A stretch of 7,966 bases of DNA, from positions 1-7,966 of the forward strand of contig WFVN01000235.1 in NCBI GenBank assembly GCA_015491615.1, in the 5' to 3' direction. Source of the DNA: Gammaproteobacteria bacterium (GTDB lineage: Bacteria; Pseudomonadota; Gammaproteobacteria; S012-40). The notes beneath the pieces were generated by a model that was not told the DNA's origin, ran no database searches, and was given only the letters and a program-made list of their open reading frames with translations. Positions 6,697 through 7,966 of the stretch are shown here, in pieces (within the stretch, counting starts at the first letter, position 1; every line of letters starts with the position of its first letter). A program made the translations under genes and the position numbers.

Positions 6697-7392
6697 TCAG
6701 GTACCCAGGACAAGCTCTTCCATCACCCGCAGGAAGGCCGGATCCCATGGCTCATCGACGTGATTTTGGTTCCATAATCCGGAACGCCGTACCCGTTCCC
6801 GAGGACAGTAACGACCGAGCCAGTGGCTCGATGGCGGGTCCAGTGGGGCTGGAGAAGAGAAATTGCTGAGCAGGCCGATTGCATTGCGCTCGATGAATCC
6901 CCGAAGGCTCTCCGGGCCGGGCTCGTCATCGATCTCCAACCAGAGGAAAGGCATCTTGCGGATGATATCGCTCACGGCTCGCTCCAATGGAAGTTCTGCC
7001 TCGCGCACCTCCTTCGGCGCTGAGCTGCCTTGCGCCCAGGTCTTGATTCTCAGCCGCGGATCGCGGGCCATGAGAGCGGTGCCCACCAGAAGGCGAAAAA
7101 TAGAACCACGATGATTCCCTCCACCCGTGCTCAGGGTGCCCTTGTGCTGAGACAAGCGGTTCCAGAGTGTCGTTTGTGAACCGTGTTTGAGGGCATGTGT
7201 TCCTACCCGTACGACCCGATCCCCGCAGCCGGAATCACGCCGCATCTCCCCCGGTTCGAAGAAGAAGTATACCCCCCACCGTGGCCATGGCATGCGACCA
7301 TTGGCATCGGCCAGGGTACGCCGACCACCGAGGCGCCGTTCCAGTTCCGAGAGCAGCCCATAGAAGGTCTTGAGTGCCTGTAGGCGGGTCAT
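6697..7392 (-). CDS. GIY-YIG-like nuclease-superfamily protein (uncharacterised)
   Basis: A 231-residue protein that probably has a GIY-YIG type fold. WGVYFFFEPGE supplies a 'GVY' (40-42). RVVRVGTHA supplies a 'VRVG' second-strand motif (61-64). LWNRLSQHKG carries the expected arginine (R79), and FIERNAIGLLSN has a glutamate at E168 and an asparagine at N177 in the positions usual for the metal site. NHRGSIFRLLVG near 93-104 is a further block that I recall as conserved in widespread hypothetical proteins of this kind. It starts 28 bases after the DUF45 gene and ends 3 bases before the winged-helix/YaaA-like gene, so the three form one probable transcript. Its substrate is unknown; whether it still cuts DNA cannot be told from sequence, since the second motif is not a canonical YIG. 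Confidence 0.6.
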   Translation of the reverse strand: MTRLQALKTFYGLLSELERRLGGRRTLADANGRMPWPRWGVYFFFEPGEMRRDSGCGDRVVRVGTHALKHGSQTTLWNRLSQHKGTLSTGGGNHRGSIFRLLVGTALMARDPRLRIKTWAQGSSAPKEVREAELPLERAVSDIIRKMPFLWLEIDDEPGPESLRGFIERNAIGLLSNFSSPAPLDPPSSHWLGRYCPRERVRRSGLWNQNHVDEPWDPAFLRVMEELVLGT

Positions 7393-7420
7393 GGCTTGAT
7401 CCCGAAAGGGAGGGGGAACA

Positions 7421-7912
7421 TCAGTAGCTCCATGTCTCGTGGGCCAAGGGGGCCTGGTTGAGCCTTTCTCGCCGTATGCGCCACTGTGGCAGTAATCGAT
7501 CCATCAGACTGCGGAAACGATCATTATGATGCCGCTCCAGTAAATGGACCATTTCATGTACCACGATGTATTCAAGGCATTCCGGTGGTTTCTTGGCCAG
7601 TTCCAGGTTCAGCCAAATGCGCCGGGTATCGATGTTACAGGTGCCCCAACGGGTCTTCATCTTCTTCACCCCCCAATGGGCCACCTCGATACCGATTTTG
7701 GGCTCCCACTCGGCGATCAGCTTAGGGATCCGGGCCTTGAGATTGCTGCGATACCACTCCCTCAGCACCTTCTCACGCCGAGCGGCATGGGTACCGGGAC
7801 GAACATAGAGATCAAGTGTAAAGCCCCCGAATTTCTGGATACTGAATTGCACAAAATTCACGCTGCCTCCGCCATTCGGTGTGGGCAGCCCGCACTTGTG
7901 CGGGGGTGGCAT
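7421..7912 (-). CDS. YgjP/DUF45 (SprT/M48-like) zinc metallopeptidase, probably 5'-truncated
   Basis: Residues 32-163 are a clear YgjP/DUF45 catalytic half: TLDLYVRPG, then REWYRSNLKARIPKLIAEWE, WGVKKMKTRWGTCNI, IWLNLELAKKPPECLEYIVV and the zinc motif HEMVHLLERHH (H119, E120, H123, with H128/H129 as candidate third ligand), ending QAPLAHETWSY. Family members usually have some 70-85 further N-terminal residues, a beta-rich domain. Here that region is replaced by MPPPHKCGLPTPNGGG-type sequence unlike the family, and no upstream frame restores it. The ATG at 7912 gives 163 residues; a GTG at 7861 with GGAGG four bases before it is an alternative. Such peptidases often neighbour type I restriction genes. 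Likely a 5'-truncated gene, possibly still translated, or a decaying pseudogene. Confidence 0.75.
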   Translation of the reverse strand: MPPPHKCGLPTPNGGGSVNFVQFSIQKFGGFTLDLYVRPGTHAARREKVLREWYRSNLKARIPKLIAEWEPKIGIEVAHWGVKKMKTRWGTCNIDTRRIWLNLELAKKPPECLEYIVVHEMVHLLERHHNDRFRSLMDRLLPQWRIRRERLNQAPLAHETWSY

Positions 7913-7966
7913 AACGATGCCGCCGGAGCAGCCAGTGCCGATTAAACCGATTCTTAAAGTCGAGCA
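7812..7966 (-). CDS. C-terminal 50 residues of an unidentified protein, possibly an integrase-core transposase
   Basis: A minus-strand frame different from the metallopeptidase frame is open from the right edge (first full codon at 7964) to a TGA at 7812-7814. It reads LDFKNRFNRHWLLRRHRY, then ATPAQVRAAHTEWRRQREF, and ends IRGLYT. The FNRHW...RH.Y.TPAQVR pattern resembles the end of rve-type transposases (YN..W/H...G.RTPAEV), but this is only a motif impression. Its stop falls where DUF45 homology begins (ACA codon at 7817-7819), so an inserted element may have replaced the start of the metallopeptidase gene. The rest of the gene, and any terminal inverted repeat, lie outside the window. Confidence 0.35.
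   Translation of the reverse strand, partial: LDFKNRFNRHWLLRRHRYATPAQVRAAHTEWRRQREFCAIQYPEIRGLYT

Noticed and set aside
1..7966. CRISPR array or tandem repeats
   Set aside because: No regularly spaced direct repeats were seen on reading through the window.

Overview
The window is GC-rich on the left (about 70% by eye) and looks like the chromosome of a GC-rich proteobacterium. I favour a gammaproteobacterium, possibly of the Chromatiales/Ectothiorhodospiraceae type, because of the ElaB/YqjE-like pair, the bacterial RtcA, the Aer-type receptor and a FliA-like promoter. This placement is inference, not a database result.

Layout. (1) 1-1954, minus strand: the first 651 codons of an alpha-glucan phosphorylase of the GT35 family, running off the left edge. 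(2) 1955-2075: a divergent intergenic region holding a perfect 14-bp palindrome. (3) 2076-5596, plus strand: five tightly packed genes. They are a DUF883/ElaB-like membrane-anchored coiled-coil protein, a YqjE/DUF1469 'holin-like' two-helix membrane protein, a small unrecognised hydrophobic protein, RNA 3'-terminal phosphate cyclase (rtcA), and an Aer-like PAS chemoreceptor. The genes abut or overlap, two of them through ATGA stop/start overlaps. The receptor also seems to have its own sigma-28 (FliA) type promoter embedded in an extended 3' end of rtcA. (4) 5597-7966, minus strand: a region of clearly lower GC with an unusual gene set, reading right to left. It holds the tail of an unknown, possibly transposase-like frame, a YgjP/DUF45 zinc metallopeptidase that lacks its usual N-terminal half, a GIY-YIG-like protein, a winged-helix plus YaaA/DUF6884-like protein, and a possible 42-residue ORF.

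How the genes may work together. The 5' part of the plus-strand operon suggests envelope and ribosome homeostasis (ElaB/YqjD-type proteins tether ribosomes to the membrane in E. coli) coupled to RNA end repair by RtcA. The Aer-like gene is co-transcribed at its end but probably also belongs to the flagellar/chemotaxis regulon. The right-hand block looks horizontally acquired. DUF45 metallopeptidases often sit beside type I restriction genes, so I read the block as the edge of a defence or DNA-metabolism island, possibly damaged by an insertion. What the three proteins do together is not established, and this is the part of the window most likely to hold something undescribed.
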